Source of the DNA: Candidatus Moraniibacteriota bacterium
GTDB taxonomy: Bacteria > Patescibacteriota > Minisyncoccia > Moranbacterales > UBA1568
Assembly: GCA_903854995.1 (NCBI GenBank)
Contig: CAINXS010000044.1
Span: 1 to 32,486 of the forward strand
Length of the DNA stretch: 32,486 nt
Direction: 5' to 3'
Of the stretch, positions 21,514-29,770 are shown piece by piece (the first letter of the stretch is position 1; every line of letters starts with the position of its first letter). The notes under the pieces are model-generated. The model searched no databases, had not been told where the DNA came from, and worked only from the letters and a program-made list of their open reading frames with translations. Both the position numbers and the translations under genes were made by a program.

Positions 21514-22458
21514 CTAGTTCAGTACCGGCTCCACTTTCACATCGATGACCCCCGCCCCGAGTGATGCTATCTCCTCAAAGGCTACCTTGTCCAGATCGAT
21601 AATCCTTCCTTTTCCGTACGGACCCCTGTCATTGATGACGACAATGACCGACTTTCCGTTCGCCGGATTCGTGACCCTGGCATAACTGCCCAGGGGCAAG
21701 GAAAGGCTTGCCGCCGCACGCTTTCCGGTATACGAATACCACGTTCCCATCCCTCGGACCGCTTTCCCTGTTTTGACATACGTCCCCTGCACGACGATCT
21801 CCGTAACCGGTTCCTTGGTCACCTCGCTGCCCAGCAGCTTTCGGGCGACTTCCTTGCCATCATGATAGCTCACACGATACCGATAGGTGCGCACCCCGTA
21901 TTCCCCCTTTTGTTCGGTCGTCTTCTTCCTCCAGCTCAGCGTATCATCTTCCTTGGTTTTCGTCTCGAACGCGATTTTCTTTTCGGAAGATTCCTCCCGG
22001 ATCTCGACACGCGTGACAGCAATCTTCGTAGTACGGGAAAGGAGTGATTCGCGGGCCGGAAAAACAAGATCCTCGTCACGCAACGAGATATTCGCCTCCG
22101 CAAGAGCCTCACCGACGATCCGCATATCCGTCGAAATGTCCCTCGTCGTCCCATCCGATGTGACATGAATGGTCTTCCGCCGGAAAATTGTCACCGTCAT
22201 TCCCGATGAAAGCGACGTCTCTCGGGTAGGGATGACGGTATCATCCGGCGAAATATCGCGAACCGCGGCATCGACGATATCTCCGACCACTCCCTCGTCG
22301 ACCTGCTCGATCGGCAAAGGAAACCCGTCAATCACGATTGTCACGTTCTTCGGACGGGACGCATCATAGATCCTTTTCTTCTCATGAAACAGCAGGAAAA
22401 CGGCGCTTATTGCGCCCCCTACGAGCAAAACAGCGATGAAATACGTGCGCCTGGCCAT
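21514..22458 (-). CDS. Cell-wall protein with G5 and RlpA-like (double-psi barrel) domains
   Basis: A 314-residue exported or anchored protein resembling the YabE/RpfB group. It has an N-terminal span (FIAVLLVGGAISAVFLLF), two DUF348-like repeats (KNVTIVIDGFPLPIEQ and TIHVTSDGTTRDIST), a G5 domain at about 155-235 (SEKKIAFETKTKEDDT to EVTKEPVTEIVVQGT), and a C-terminal RlpA-like double-psi barrel (GMGTWYSYTGKRAAAS, then VINDRGPYGKGRIIDLDKVA). RlpA barrels act on peptidoglycan, some as lytic transglycosylases; the barrel's acidic residues are present. The start at ATG 22458 directly precedes the anchor; an earlier start at 22500 overlaps the previous gene's terminator. Confidence 0.88.
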   Translation of the reverse strand: MARRTYFIAVLLVGGAISAVFLLFHEKKRIYDASRPKNVTIVIDGFPLPIEQVDEGVVGDIVDAAVRDISPDDTVIPTRETSLSSGMTVTIFRRKTIHVTSDGTTRDISTDMRIVGEALAEANISLRDEDLVFPARESLLSRTTKIAVTRVEIREESSEKKIAFETKTKEDDTLSWRKKTTEQKGEYGVRTYRYRVSYHDGKEVARKLLGSEVTKEPVTEIVVQGTYVKTGKAVRGMGTWYSYTGKRAAASLSLPLGSYARVTNPANGKSVIVVINDRGPYGKGRIIDLDKVAFEEIASLGAGVIDVKVEPVLN

Positions 22459-22492
22459 ACGTTCTTCAGAGTAATCGAAAAGCAGGCGAAAG

Positions 22493-22518
22493 AAAAGCAC
22501 TCACGATGGAGTGCCTTT
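22493..22518 (-). terminator. Terminator overlapping the SemiSWEET stop codon
   Basis: GCACTC-CATCGT-GAGTGC followed by TTTTCTTTC forms on the minus strand. The TGA of the SemiSWEET gene is inside the stem, so translation termination and transcription termination coincide. Confidence 0.65.
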
Positions 22519-22800
22519 CGAACCGTTCGGTTTGTAGCGGACGACCTGATACACGAGCACATACGCGACCAGAGCTCCTGCCGCCTGTGACAGCCCGAGG
22601 TAGTAATCGGGTAACGGTTTTGTCCAGGCATATCCGGCCCACAGGGAGTAAGCCAGCGCTCCGACATACGGAATAGACGGAGAAAATCCTTCCGTGCTTT
22701 TCCGCTTGTAATTCTTCCAGGCCTGCAAAACCAGGCTGCCGACGACCGCAAATGAAACAAGTGCGGCAAGTATCCCAAGCGTGTTATTAAGGCTCTGCAC
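22501..22800 (-). CDS. SemiSWEET-type sugar transporter (PQ-loop, half MtN3)
   Basis: A 99-residue three-helix protein: TLGILAALVSFAVVGSLVLQAW, then the PQ-loop-like SIPYVGALAYSLWAGYAW, then LGLSQAAGALVAYVLVYQVV, with a basic linker KNYKRKSTEGFSP that matches the SemiSWEET pattern (usually KSTEGxS). These dimerise to form a passive sugar channel. It starts with GTG at 22800 behind a perfect GGAGG at five bases. An opposite-strand frame is only a shadow. Substrate is inferred from the family, not shown. Confidence 0.85.
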   Translation of the reverse strand: MQSLNNTLGILAALVSFAVVGSLVLQAWKNYKRKSTEGFSPSIPYVGALAYSLWAGYAWTKPLPDYYLGLSQAAGALVAYVLVYQVVRYKPNGSKGTPS

Positions 22801-22895
22801 CTTTCCCTCCCCTTTTATGCGTTTAAAGAAAGAAACATGATTCTAATCCGTGAAGACCGTATCGTCAAGCCGCCGACATTTACCCGGGAGTTTTT

Positions 22896-24419
22896 TCACT
22901 CGCTCCGGAACCGATACTGCAACGCCTCCGCGACGTGGCTCATCGAAATGTCGTCCGATCCGGCGAGATCGGCGATCGTCCGGGAGACCTTCAGGATACG
23001 ATGGTAGCTTCTGGCGGATAATTTCAACTCTGAAACGGCTCCGCGAAGCAACTGTTTCGAATCCTCATCAAGTCTGCAGTACTCCCGTATCATCTCCGGA
23101 CCCATCTCGCTGTTGGTGTGGATCGACTTGCCCTCGAAACGACGCTCCTGCCTCGCTCTGGCAGCCTCCACCCTTTCCCGAATATCCGCACTTGATTCTC
23201 CCCGTCCTGCCTCCTCAAGCTTTTCTATTTTCGGCCGCGGAACGGAGACCTGAAGGTCGATACGATCGAGTATCGGACCCGAGATCTTTTCCTTATATCG
23301 GAGCACGTGAAAAGGCGAACAAGAGCACATGCGTTCCGGATCCCCGGCATACCCGCACGGACACGGATTCATGGCCGCAACCAAGGTAAAACGAGCAGGA
23401 AACGTACTTGTTCCCTTGATACGTGAAACCGACACATGACCGTCCTCGAGCGGTTGACGGAGATTTTCAAGCACGGACTTCGGGAACTCCGCGAATTCGT
23501 CGAGAAACAGCACGCCACGATGCGCCAGACTCACTTCCCCCGGCCGCGGAACGGTTCCGCCGCCGACAAGCGAAATCGCCGATGCGCTATGGTGCGGCGA
23601 TCGGAACGGACGACGACGTACGAGAGACTTTTCCGCCGACAGCTTTCCGGCGACCGAAAAAATCTTGGTCACTTCCAGGCTTTCCGAAAGGGACAATGCG
23701 GGAAGGATGGTCGGAAGAGCTCGTGCAAGCAATGTCTTTCCCGATCCCGGCGGGCCGACCAAAATCGCATTGTGACCCCCGGAAGCCACGATTTCAAGCG
23801 CGCGCTTCGCATGCTCCTGACCGCGCACCTCCGACATATCGAGAACGTCCTTCGAGTCTTCGACAAACGGCGTCTCTTCGGACACGAAGGCCTCGATACG
23901 CTCGCGACCCAACAGATGGGACACGAGTGAAAAGAGATTCCGTACGGGATAGACGGTTATGCCCGGAATAAGCGACGCCTCCGCCGCATTCTCCGCGGGT
24001 ACGTACAACTCCGGGAAACCGGCGTCACGTGCCAATACGGCCGCCGAAATCACACCGTTTACGCGTCGTACGGCGCCATCGAGCGCGAGCTCCCCAAGAA
24101 ACAGCTTTCCCGCGGGTTCGAAGTCCAACTGTCCGGTCGCGCGCAAGTAGCCGAGCGCTATCGGAAGATCGTACACGGGGCCCTGCTTTGGAAGATCGGC
24201 CGGCGCCAGATTGACGGTGATGCGACCATTCTGGTGCGGCGGCTTAAAGCCGCTGTTCTTGATCGAAGAACTGACGCGCTCACGGGATTCCTTCACCGAG
24301 GTGTCCGGAAGCCCGACGAGCGTAAACGCATGCAATCCCTGATTCAGGACATCCACTTCGGCCTCGACCGTCACCCCGTCTAGGCCGACCGTGGCGACGG
24401 AAAATATTCGTGCAGGCAT
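22896..24419 (-). CDS. YifB/ComM-family Mg-chelatase-like AAA+ ATPase
   Basis: ComM-type helicases drive branch migration when incoming DNA is integrated during natural transformation. The 507-residue protein has the N-terminal ChlI/Lon-like domain (VEAEVDVLNQGLHAFTLVGL, LAPADLPKQGPVYDLPIALG), Walker A GPPGSGKTLLARALP near residue 221, Walker B GVLFLDEFAEF, the zinc-like AAMNPCPCGYAGD with CSCSPF, the arginine finger region ISGPILDRIDLQV, and the C-terminal SARSYHRILKVSRTIADL. Length and order are standard. Many CPR genomes keep com-type genes. It precedes no com gene here; lspA lies upstream on the same strand 27 bases away. Confidence 0.94.
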   Translation of the reverse strand: MPARIFSVATVGLDGVTVEAEVDVLNQGLHAFTLVGLPDTSVKESRERVSSSIKNSGFKPPHQNGRITVNLAPADLPKQGPVYDLPIALGYLRATGQLDFEPAGKLFLGELALDGAVRRVNGVISAAVLARDAGFPELYVPAENAAEASLIPGITVYPVRNLFSLVSHLLGRERIEAFVSEETPFVEDSKDVLDMSEVRGQEHAKRALEIVASGGHNAILVGPPGSGKTLLARALPTILPALSLSESLEVTKIFSVAGKLSAEKSLVRRRPFRSPHHSASAISLVGGGTVPRPGEVSLAHRGVLFLDEFAEFPKSVLENLRQPLEDGHVSVSRIKGTSTFPARFTLVAAMNPCPCGYAGDPERMCSCSPFHVLRYKEKISGPILDRIDLQVSVPRPKIEKLEEAGRGESSADIRERVEAARARQERRFEGKSIHTNSEMGPEMIREYCRLDEDSKQLLRGAVSELKLSARSYHRILKVSRTIADLAGSDDISMSHVAEALQYRFRSE

Positions 24420-24446
24420 ATTGATTCGATAGGTGCTTCAACTATA

Positions 24447-24872
24447 TCACACGTGTCCGTCGGAACGACGGACACCTGCAAAGCATAGCGCCAGTACCGC
24501 ACCCGCGGTAATCATAATGTCAGCCAAATTGAATGCGGGAAACCATGGTACGATCGTATAATCACGCACGCAACCGAGCAGTGCCCTATCCAGAAGATTG
24601 CCCGTCCCTCCGGCCAAAATCACGATAAGAACGATACGTGACGACATCGACCTGTTTCGAACGAAGGCGGTGACGAGTCCAGCCAACGCAAAAATCACCA
24701 AGACGGTCATCATTCCGATACCGAGTCGCCACCCCCATGGACCGTCCGGATTACAATAGGCGCGAGAAGAATCTTCGAACAAGCTCTTCACTGTCAGGTC
24801 CGTAAACAACAAAGCCGCGAACAATAACATTTCGCGGCCTTTCCAGAAAATATTTTCGAAACGAGGAGACAT
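24447..24872 (-). CDS. lspA: Signal peptidase II (lipoprotein signal peptidase)
   Basis: LspA cleaves signal peptides from diacylated prolipoproteins in the membrane. The 141-residue protein has four hydrophobic helices. Conserved motifs are DLTVK in helix 1 (DxxxK), AGGTGNLLDRAL with the first catalytic Asp, GCVRDY, and FPAFNLADIMI with the second catalytic Asp. It is somewhat shorter than usual. The gene starts 4 bases after the stop of the TraR/DksA-type gene, so the two are co-transcribed and probably coupled. A lipoprotein pathway implies a cytoplasmic membrane with lipoproteins, as in monoderm CPR cells. Confidence 0.9.
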   Translation of the reverse strand: MSPRFENIFWKGREMLLFAALLFTDLTVKSLFEDSSRAYCNPDGPWGWRLGIGMMTVLVIFALAGLVTAFVRNRSMSSRIVLIVILAGGTGNLLDRALLGCVRDYTIVPWFPAFNLADIMITAGAVLALCFAGVRRSDGHV

Positions 24873-24876
24873 CCCC

Positions 24877-25236
24877 TTATTTCTTCAAACAGGCCATGCA
24901 TTCCTTCGCTGCCGGATATGCCCGAAGTCTGCCCTCTTCGATATCGGCACCGCAACAGACACATAAGCCGTACGTGCCGGCATCAATCCTTGAAAGGGCC
25001 TCGTTCACCTCGGACAGCTGGCCTTCCAGATTCTCCTCAAGAGCGATATTATCCGCGTATTGCTCGACTTCGGTCGCATTGTCATCTCGATCGGTCCCGA
25101 TTTCCTCAAAACGGGTCTCATAATCACCTGGAATATCCGTCTTATCCGCAAATCGGGCAAGCTCCATCTCCATCCGGGACTTCTCCGACAAAAGAGCCTT
25201 CTTCATCTCCTCCAGGAATTCGCTGCTGACGGTCAT
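24877..25236 (-). CDS. TraR/DksA-family zinc-finger protein
   Basis: A 119-residue protein: a coiled-coil first part (SSEFLEEMKKALLSEKSRMEMEL, then ADNIALEENLEGQLSEVNEAL) and a C-terminal four-cysteine zinc finger (YGLCVCCGADIEEGRL, KECMACLKK). DksA/TraR proteins insert the coiled coil into the RNA polymerase secondary channel; the acidic tip here would be around DNATEVEQY. Whether it responds to ppGpp is unknown. ATG 25236 is chosen because a TATAAT box at 25257-25252 places the transcript start near 25246; the longer frame is excluded by that. It is followed by lspA. Confidence 0.88.
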   Translation of the reverse strand: MTVSSEFLEEMKKALLSEKSRMEMELARFADKTDIPGDYETRFEEIGTDRDDNATEVEQYADNIALEENLEGQLSEVNEALSRIDAGTYGLCVCCGADIEEGRLRAYPAAKECMACLKK

Positions 25237-25355
25237 ATGTTTGAACACAGGATTATACGAGTCAATTGTACGACGAAGGCAGGTGAAAGTAAAGTCACGC
25301 AACGGCGTTTTGGCTTCATTTTAGCGATTTTTGTCGATTCCCCCGACATCGGGAT

Positions 25356-25745
25356 TCAAAGAAAAATGCTTTTGAAGTGGCGTATCTCACTTCCGCGTGG
25401 AGAGTCGCCATACACCACAAGTACGGCATCGAATCGGTACGGTGCCGAGACCACGGATTTTTCCCGGAGATATGCCGACGATATCCTTTCCAGTCTTTTC
25501 AGTTTTCCGAACGTTATGCTTTCCTCGGGAAGAACGGATGAGCGCTCCGATGCGGTCCGAGCTTTCACCTCGACGAACACGATCTCCTCACCGTCTTTGG
25601 CGACGATATCGATTTCGCCGAGCGCCTTTCCGACGGCATTCCTATAATTCCTATCAAGGATCTTGTACCCGAGCGACCGCAAGAAATACACAGCGTCATT
25701 CTCTCCGCGATTTCCGACAGGATTGTTGAGATGGAAGCGTCTCAT
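25356..25745 (-). CDS. YraN/UPF0102-family predicted nuclease
   Basis: About 130 residues of the UPF0102 family, a restriction-endonuclease fold of unknown role. Motifs: GNRGENDAVYFLRSLGYKIL at the start, LGEIDIVAKDGEEIVFVEVKAR (the Asp and Glu/Lys of the PD-(D/E)xK site), then the helical ITFGKLKRLERISSAYL and RFDAVLVV. The family is often found near rnhB or the ribosomal operons; here it follows a 0.7-kb leader-like region with an internal terminator. ATG 25745 is chosen; ATG 25754 is three codons longer. Confidence 0.88.
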   Translation of the reverse strand: MRRFHLNNPVGNRGENDAVYFLRSLGYKILDRNYRNAVGKALGEIDIVAKDGEEIVFVEVKARTASERSSVLPEESITFGKLKRLERISSAYLREKSVVSAPYRFDAVLVVYGDSPRGSEIRHFKSIFL

Positions 25746-25791
25746 AGCCTTCATTCCGATAAGATATCCCCCTCACCACGTCTAAGCAATA

Positions 25792-25812
25792 AAAAAACGC
25801 CCTTCAGGGCAT
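25792..25812 (-). terminator. Terminator or attenuator ahead of yraN
   Basis: On the minus strand ATGCCC-TGAA-GGGCGT is followed by seven T. It lies 45 bases before the YraN-family gene and ends the upstream transcript unless it is read through. Confidence 0.65.
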
Positions 25813-26300
25813 CCGTCGACATCCGCTACCGCCCGACATCCCAATCAATTATAAGATTGTTGGTGTCGGGCGCTTCGTGCGCCCAATATATAAATAATGT
25901 GGCTGAAGCGCCCGACTGCATGTCCCAACATGCGATCCGGCTACTTAGCCCCGGGTGAGAAGCATCGTAGTCCAATAAGATCTCATGTAGTTTGTGAACA
26001 TACATACCTTTTTGTGCCGTCTGTCTGACTGCTATGACGACTTCCTTTCACCGTTCTCTGGCATATAGCCTTTCTTGAAAGAACTGTTTTCTCTTTTTCT
26101 TTTTGTTTCAAACATGCCGATTATATTATTTTTCGGCTTGTTTATTTTTGTTTTGGTCCCCGGGTCAGATCCGAGGTTGTACCAGGAAGAGTTCAACCTG
26201 ATACGTTTGAACAGTGAAAGAGGTTTCAGTCACGATCAGGGGGAGTTCGTGGCTGAAACTTCTTTCTCCGTTCACCAACTTCGTTTTAAATGTTCTTTAC
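25798..26300 (-). ncRNA. Candidate structured non-coding RNA or long leader (about 500 nt)
   Basis: The whole gap 25755-26459 lacks a convincing gene. A strong minus-strand promoter (26335-26307) would start a transcript near 26300 that ends at the stem plus T7 at 25812-25792. Its 5' part forms a long rod: GTTCA/TGAAC, TCTTTC/GAAAGA, CTGAAAC/GTTTCAG and TCGTG/CACGA close on the region 26236-26246, and the outer CGAAGTTG meets CAACCTCG. The 3' part has three copies of GTCGGGCG (two inverted) that can pair in mutually exclusive ways (25834-25865 or 25862-25917), and a GCATGT-CCCA-ACATGC stem. No match to tmRNA, RNase P or SRP RNA was seen. A 59-codon frame with an AAGG-close ATG lies inside but looks fortuitous. 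Confidence 0.5.
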
Positions 26301-26306
26301 TTCCGT

Positions 26307-26335
26307 AGTATAGCAGTTTTTTATCGTTGGGTCAA
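26307..26335 (-). promoter_or_regulatory. Strong promoter of the candidate RNA or yraN leader
   Basis: TTGACC (26335-26330) and TATACT (26312-26307) are exactly 17 bp apart on the minus strand. No ORF starts within 500 bases downstream, so the product is either non-coding or a very long leader. Confidence 0.75.
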
Positions 26336-26407
26336 TCATCCGTTAGACATTTCGCTGTAATAAAACAAATAGCGACCACATTGGCACGATTGATTATTTT
26401 TTAGAAT

Positions 26408-26450
26408 AAGTGACCGCTAAAATAAATGCGATCACTTTTTCTTTTCTCTT
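26408..26450 (+). terminator. Stem-loop with plus-strand T-tract
   Basis: AAGTGACCGC pairs with GCGATCACTT (one mismatch) around an AT-rich loop, followed on the plus strand by TTTCTTTTCTCTT. It may end a plus-strand transcript or, less well, the 26.46-kb gene on the minus strand. Confidence 0.5.
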
Positions 26451-26459
26451 GTTCCAGGC

Positions 26460-27512
26460 CTATTTCGTCGACTTTTGCAGGATGTTCCCCAACACGGATC
26501 CGAAAGAATCCTTACTCGTGCCGATGATCCACTGTTTCTCCAACAACACGTGATCGAACGAGAGTCCCGCCTCCGTGTTCACGATAGAGAATCGTGTGCG
26601 CATCGTTCCGTACGTGCCGTCACGGAATGTCTGCGCTGCCGCTACCGATATGCCTTTTCCGTACAATAATCCGCCAAGCGACGACGGAAGGGAAGCTTCG
26701 TTTTTCACGATGGCCGAACCAAGCTTCGTGCCATCCTTCGCCTGGACGACAAGCGCCCTTCGGATACCGGCAGGCTCCCGGACGAAATAGAGCGAAAACG
26801 ACTCGTTCAGGTTTGCAAGCACCTCTTCGGGAAGCTTCAAACCGAGAAGATATGCAAATCTCGAAAACGCGATAGGGTTATTGTTCATGTCGCGAATCAG
26901 GAATTGCACCGGAACCGAGACGTCCATATCGGCCATCTTCGACGCCGTATCGTCGAGAATCAAGACGACGTCTTCCGTCGTGGTATCGGTAGAGTCGGTG
27001 TTCAGCTGCAGATAATTCGCTCCAGTCTCGACAAAAGGCTTTTCAATGGTATCAATCGGAACGGAAGCATTCTCCGGAGCGGTCGGCGACCCGACGGCTT
27101 GTGACGAAAGATCGTCGCCGGCAGGTGCCTCCTGAGATGGGCTCCCCTTGCCCACGATTACGAATATAGCAGCGACCATCAGCACAACGAGCACGATTAC
27201 GCCGGAAACGACCAACGCCGTCCTATCGATTTTCGGTGACTGTGGACCGGTTTTCGCTTTGTTTTCGGAAAGAACTCTTGATTCTGGCGAAGAAACCGCC
27301 GCCGCGGCCGGAGCATCGCCGAGAAACGGGCTCCCTCCCGGCGCAATCGACGCTTCCTCCACGTTCTGTTCGAAGAGCTTGTCCGTTTTTTTCCCGGAGA
27401 GCTCGTCCAGATCATCCTGCATAACATGGATATGCCGATATTCTTCCGGCGTTATGTCGGCATGCGCCTCCTGTACTTCCCTTTTCGCGAACATCTCCTT
27501 GAGATCGCTCAT
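26460..27512 (-). CDS. Single-span membrane protein with a large external domain (hypothetical)
   Basis: About 350 residues, no family recognised. It has a cytoplasmic acidic N-terminus (LKEMFAKREVQEAHADITPEEY) to about residue 98, one span (ALVVSGVIVLVVLMVAAIFVIV), a Pro/Ser/Ala/Thr linker, and an outer domain of roughly 200 residues with repeated beta-type segments (VPVQFLIRDMNNNPIAFSRF, LANLNESFSLYFVREPAGIR, YGTMRTRFSIVNTEAGLSFDH). ATG 27512 is chosen because a TATACT box sits at 27555-27550. An adhesion or envelope role is possible but unproven. Its promoter overlaps the pnp terminator. Confidence 0.75.
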   Translation of the reverse strand: MSDLKEMFAKREVQEAHADITPEEYRHIHVMQDDLDELSGKKTDKLFEQNVEEASIAPGGSPFLGDAPAAAAVSSPESRVLSENKAKTGPQSPKIDRTALVVSGVIVLVVLMVAAIFVIVGKGSPSQEAPAGDDLSSQAVGSPTAPENASVPIDTIEKPFVETGANYLQLNTDSTDTTTEDVVLILDDTASKMADMDVSVPVQFLIRDMNNNPIAFSRFAYLLGLKLPEEVLANLNESFSLYFVREPAGIRRALVVQAKDGTKLGSAIVKNEASLPSSLGGLLYGKGISVAAAQTFRDGTYGTMRTRFSIVNTEAGLSFDHVLLEKQWIIGTSKDSFGSVLGNILQKSTK

Positions 27513-27549
27513 ACTGCGTGAATGAAACGGTATTTGTTGCAACGGTACA

Positions 27550-27604
27550 AGTATAGCATTGAATCCGACGTATAAAAAGCGACCCGGAACCGTCCGGGTC
27601 GCTT
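27550..27604 (-). terminator. pnp terminator overlapping the next promoter
   Basis: AAGCGACCCGGA-CGGT-TCCGGGTCGCTT (27604-27577) runs into TTTAT on the minus strand and ends pnp. The tract TTTTTA (27578-27573) is exactly 17 bp from TATACT (27555-27550), so it can serve as the -35 of the following gene. Confidence 0.78.
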
Positions 27605-27625
27605 ATGAACGTTTTTTTCCGCAAG

Positions 27626-29770
27626 CTACTCAGGATTTCCCTGACCCTCCGACTCGAGCCTGCGTACGGCCGCCTTGTGCGAAAGGTTGATACGTCCCTG
27701 ACTGTCGATCTCCTTGACGACGACCGGAATGATATCGCCGACCTTGACGACGTCTTCCACCTTCTCAACACGATAATCCGCCAATTCGGAGATATGGATA
27801 AGCCCTTCCTGATTCGGCAGCACTTCCGCGAACGCCCCGAAATTCATCAATCTGGTGATGCGACCCTGGAAGAGTTCACCGGCCTTCACCTCGCGCGTCA
27901 GGTTATTAATCCATTCTACGGCGGCCTTTGCGCTCGTCTCGTCGGTCGAGGTGATGAAAACCGATCCATCGTCCTCTATATCGATGGAAACCCCGGTCTC
28001 ATCGATGATCCTATTGATCATCTTGCCACCCGGACCGATGACGTCGCGAATCTTCTCCGGGTTGATGTGCAGGGTGATGATGCGCGGCGCATACGCAGAC
28101 ATCTGCTGTCTCGGCTCGGCTATCGTCTTGAGCATCTTTCCGAGGATAAAGAGGCGGCTTTCCTTCGCCTGTTTCAGCGCTTCTGCCAGCGTCTCCGGCG
28201 TAAGTCCGTCTATCTTGACGTCCATCTGCATGGCCGTGATACCGTCCGCGGTCCCAGCGACCTTGAAGTCCATGTCGCCGAAGTGATCCTCGAGTCCCTG
28301 TATATCCGACAGTACGCGGTACTCGCCGTCACCCTCGACTATGCCCATCGCGATGCCCGCGACAGGCTTCCGGATAGGGACACCGGCATCCATAAGCGAC
28401 AGCGTCGATCCGCAAGTGGATGCCATGGACGATGATCCGTTCGAAGAAAGAACCTCCGAAACGAGCAGGATCGTATATGGGAACGACTCGAACGGCGGCA
28501 AGACCGGTAGGAGAGCCTTCTCTGCAAGCGCTCCGTGTCCGACTTCACGCCGCCCGGGACCGCGCATCGGTCGCACCTCTCCAACCGAGTACGGCGGGAA
28601 ATTATAGAAGTGCATGTACCGTTTCTTCATGTCGACTTCCATCGTGTCTACGATCATCTGATCGCCGGGAGCACCGAGAGTCGTCACGGTCAGCGCTTGC
28701 GTCTCACCGCGGGTAAAGAGGCCGGTCCCATGCGTACGCGGCAACACGCCGACATGCGCCGTGATCGTCCGTATCTCATCGAGCTTGCGTCCGTCCGGTC
28801 GGATACCCTCCTTCAGGATTTTCTCATGCAATATCTCATCGGAAACCTCGTCCATTACCAGTGAAGAAACCTCACTCAGTCCGGCCGCCTGTTCCGGATA
28901 CTTTTCGGCGATATATTCCTTCATTTTCTTCCCGATCTCATTGAAGCGAGCCTCCTTTTCCTCTTTCTTCCCCAGGGAGAAGAGGGCTTCGGAAAGCCCT
29001 TCCTTTCGAAGGAACGCTTTCAAATCCTCGTCGAATCCTTCCGGGCCGGCGAGCATGATGGCTTCCGACTTCGGCTTTCCGATTTCGGCGCGGATACCCT
29101 CTATGAAGGTGGCAATCTTCTGAACGCTCTCGAAACCGAACTTGAAAGCCTCCGCCATCTCGGACTCGGGAATCTCGTTGGCTCCCGCCTCGATCATGTT
29201 AATCTTGTCCTTGGTTCCGGAAATCATGAGGTCAAGCGCATTCTGCGAACTCTCGCGCTCTTCGGTCGTCGGATTCAGGATGAAATCGCCGCCGTTGATC
29301 CGTCCGACCCGAACCGCCCCGACCGGACCGTTCCATGGAATATCGGAAATCGCGAGCGCCGCCGAGGCCGCGATGATCGCCACGAGATCCGGATCGTTCT
29401 CACCGTCGAACGAAAGCACGGTGGTAACGACCTGCACCTCGCTTCTCATACGTCCGTCGAACAGCGGTCGCACCGTACGGTCCACCGCCCGCCCCGAAAG
29501 GATGGCGTCGTCCGAAGGACGGCCCTCGCGCTTGATGAAGCGCGATCCCTTGATCTTGCCTGCGGCATAATACCGCTCTTCGTAATCCACCATCAGCGGG
29601 AAATACCCGCGCGACTGTCCCGCCTGCTTCGACATGACGGCGGTCGCGAGAACGACCGTTTCGCCGTATCGGACCGTGACCGCACCGCTCGCCTGCTGCG
29701 CCAAAAGCCCCGTGGATACGCGGAGCTCGCGGCCGCCCAACTGGAGCGCCCAACTCTTCAATTCCTGCAT
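27626..29770 (-). CDS. pnp: Polynucleotide phosphorylase
   Basis: PNPase degrades RNA 3' to 5' by phosphorolysis. The 714-residue protein has two RNase PH domains (LFDGRMRSEVQVV and VEVD-type GSSSMASTCGSTLSLMDAG, with the arginines of FTRGETQAL), the helical linker, a KH domain (ITLHINPEKIRDVIGPGGKM to TGVSIDIEDDGSVFI) and an S1 domain (AGELFQGRITRLMNFGAFAEV to SQGRINLSHKAA). ATG 29770 matches the usual start; a TTG at 29887 would add 39 atypical residues. Its own promoter (29933-29905) leaves a leader of about 128 nt, where autoregulation occurs in E. coli (inference). Upstream are a NYN nuclease and rpsO. Confidence 0.97.
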   Translation of the reverse strand: MQELKSWALQLGGRELRVSTGLLAQQASGAVTVRYGETVVLATAVMSKQAGQSRGYFPLMVDYEERYYAAGKIKGSRFIKREGRPSDDAILSGRAVDRTVRPLFDGRMRSEVQVVTTVLSFDGENDPDLVAIIAASAALAISDIPWNGPVGAVRVGRINGGDFILNPTTEERESSQNALDLMISGTKDKINMIEAGANEIPESEMAEAFKFGFESVQKIATFIEGIRAEIGKPKSEAIMLAGPEGFDEDLKAFLRKEGLSEALFSLGKKEEKEARFNEIGKKMKEYIAEKYPEQAAGLSEVSSLVMDEVSDEILHEKILKEGIRPDGRKLDEIRTITAHVGVLPRTHGTGLFTRGETQALTVTTLGAPGDQMIVDTMEVDMKKRYMHFYNFPPYSVGEVRPMRGPGRREVGHGALAEKALLPVLPPFESFPYTILLVSEVLSSNGSSSMASTCGSTLSLMDAGVPIRKPVAGIAMGIVEGDGEYRVLSDIQGLEDHFGDMDFKVAGTADGITAMQMDVKIDGLTPETLAEALKQAKESRLFILGKMLKTIAEPRQQMSAYAPRIITLHINPEKIRDVIGPGGKMINRIIDETGVSIDIEDDGSVFITSTDETSAKAAVEWINNLTREVKAGELFQGRITRLMNFGAFAEVLPNQEGLIHISELADYRVEKVEDVVKVGDIIPVVVKEIDSQGRINLSHKAAVRRLESEGQGNPE

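Noticed and set aside
25905-26006. A 59-codon frame (MYVHKLHEIL...) in the 25.8-26.3 kb gap
   Set aside because: AAGG is only one base from the ATG, the frame crosses the long inverted repeats, and no family or composition signal supports it.
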